The translations under genes and the position numbers were made by a program. From contig NZ_LDJJ01000030.1 in the NCBI RefSeq assembly GCF_001431465.1, forward strand, positions 1-47,273: a stretch of DNA of 47,273 nucleotides, read 5' to 3'. The stretch comes from Stenotrophomonas terrae (GTDB lineage: Bacteria > Pseudomonadota > Gammaproteobacteria > Xanthomonadales > Xanthomonadaceae). Shown here piece by piece: positions 47,151 to 47,273 of this stretch. Numbering within the stretch: the stretch's first letter is position 1; the number at the start of each line of letters is the position of its first letter. The notes below the pieces were generated by a model. It had not been told where the DNA came from. It was given only the letters and a program-made list of their open reading frames with translations, and searched no databases.

Positions 47151-47273
47151 GCAAGGCGGCAAGCAAAAGCATCGACGGCGAAGCCCTTGCCTCAGCCCCC
47201 TCCCTTGCGCGCACAGCGCGGAGGAGAGGGTTGGGAAGGGGTGTCGTTGCTCCTGCCCCCTCCCTTGCGTGCG
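47147..47273 (+). CDS. Probable start of the next operon gene, cut by the window end
   Basis: A GTG at 47147 overlaps the moxR-type stop as GTGA, like the other junctions in this operon, and GAGG lies about 10 bases upstream. The frame is open to the window end (MSKAASKSIDGEALASAP...). By synteny with other MoxR clusters this would be a DUF58 protein, but too little is visible to confirm that. From 47196 the frame runs through a GC-rich repeat, so the real start could also lie beyond the window. Confidence 0.4.
   Translation, partial: MSKAASKSIDGEALASAPSLARTARRRGLGRGVVAPAPSLAC
47196..47273. repeat. GC-rich interspersed repeat at the window end
   Basis: CCCCCTCCCTTGCGCGCACA and GAGAGGGTTGGGAAGGGGTG resemble the arms of the element at 39706-39832. 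A second CCCCCTCCCTTGCG begins at 47256. The element is cut by the window edge. Confidence 0.6.

Overview
The window is high-GC bacterial chromosome from a gammaproteobacterium of the Xanthomonadaceae, most likely Stenotrophomonas or a close relative. Support comes from the protein sequences, the bioB-bioF-bioH-bioC and mnmG neighbourhoods, GTAGGAGCGGCG-type REP elements like the SMAG repeats of Stenotrophomonas, and GC-rich interspersed repeats containing ACCCCTCCCCAACCCTCCCC. This placement is inference; no database was searched.

Layout. 1-1.8 kb: a P-II nitrogen regulator, divergent ubiK, and a comM gene whose ATPase core has been deleted. 1.8-10.7 kb (minus): one giant type Va autotransporter with an ESPR-type signal peptide, a PATR-repeat passenger and a C-terminal barrel, interrupted by a frameshift near 5.99 kb. 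11.2-12.8 kb: a cytosolic alpha/beta hydrolase. 12.9-22.7 kb (minus): a three-gene surface locus encoding a DUF11/Ig-like/OmpA protein, a large outer-membrane barrel protein whose start overlaps its stop, and a secreted lectin-fold/DUF11 protein. 23.4-27.3 kb: a MocR-type PLP-dependent regulator divergent from two translationally coupled genes. These two resemble HMG-CoA reductase and HMG-CoA lyase (mvaA-mvaB order), but both have lost the canonical catalytic residues. This is the most unusual locus in the window.

27.4-29.3 kb: tRNA-Arg(CCG), ubiA and an HdeD-like membrane protein, with a REP pair between the last two. 29.4-34.3 kb: comF divergent from the biotin genes bioB, bioF, bioH and bioC. 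34.5-36.5 kb (minus): a SnoaL-like protein, a YdcF-like DUF218 protein and a serine/threonine dehydratase-family PLP enzyme. 36.7-41.5 kb: a Gly/Tyr-rich lipoprotein, a hairpin-dense spacer, mnmG, a 40-bp inverted repeat, a gamma-carbonic-anhydrase-like protein and a DUF2167 membrane protein. 41.7 kb to the end: a tightly overlapping operon of RDD, SpoIIM-like, DUF4129, DUF4350 and MoxR ATPase genes. A probable next gene starts at 47147 and leaves the window.

Themes. Several neighbouring genes overlap by the 4-base ATGA or GTGA arrangement (22.7-15.0 kb, 25.1-27.3 kb, 36.5-35.0 kb, 41.7-47.2 kb), which helps fix start codons. Very long antisense open frames opposite the autotransporter, the DUF11 genes and bioB are composition shadows and are not annotated.
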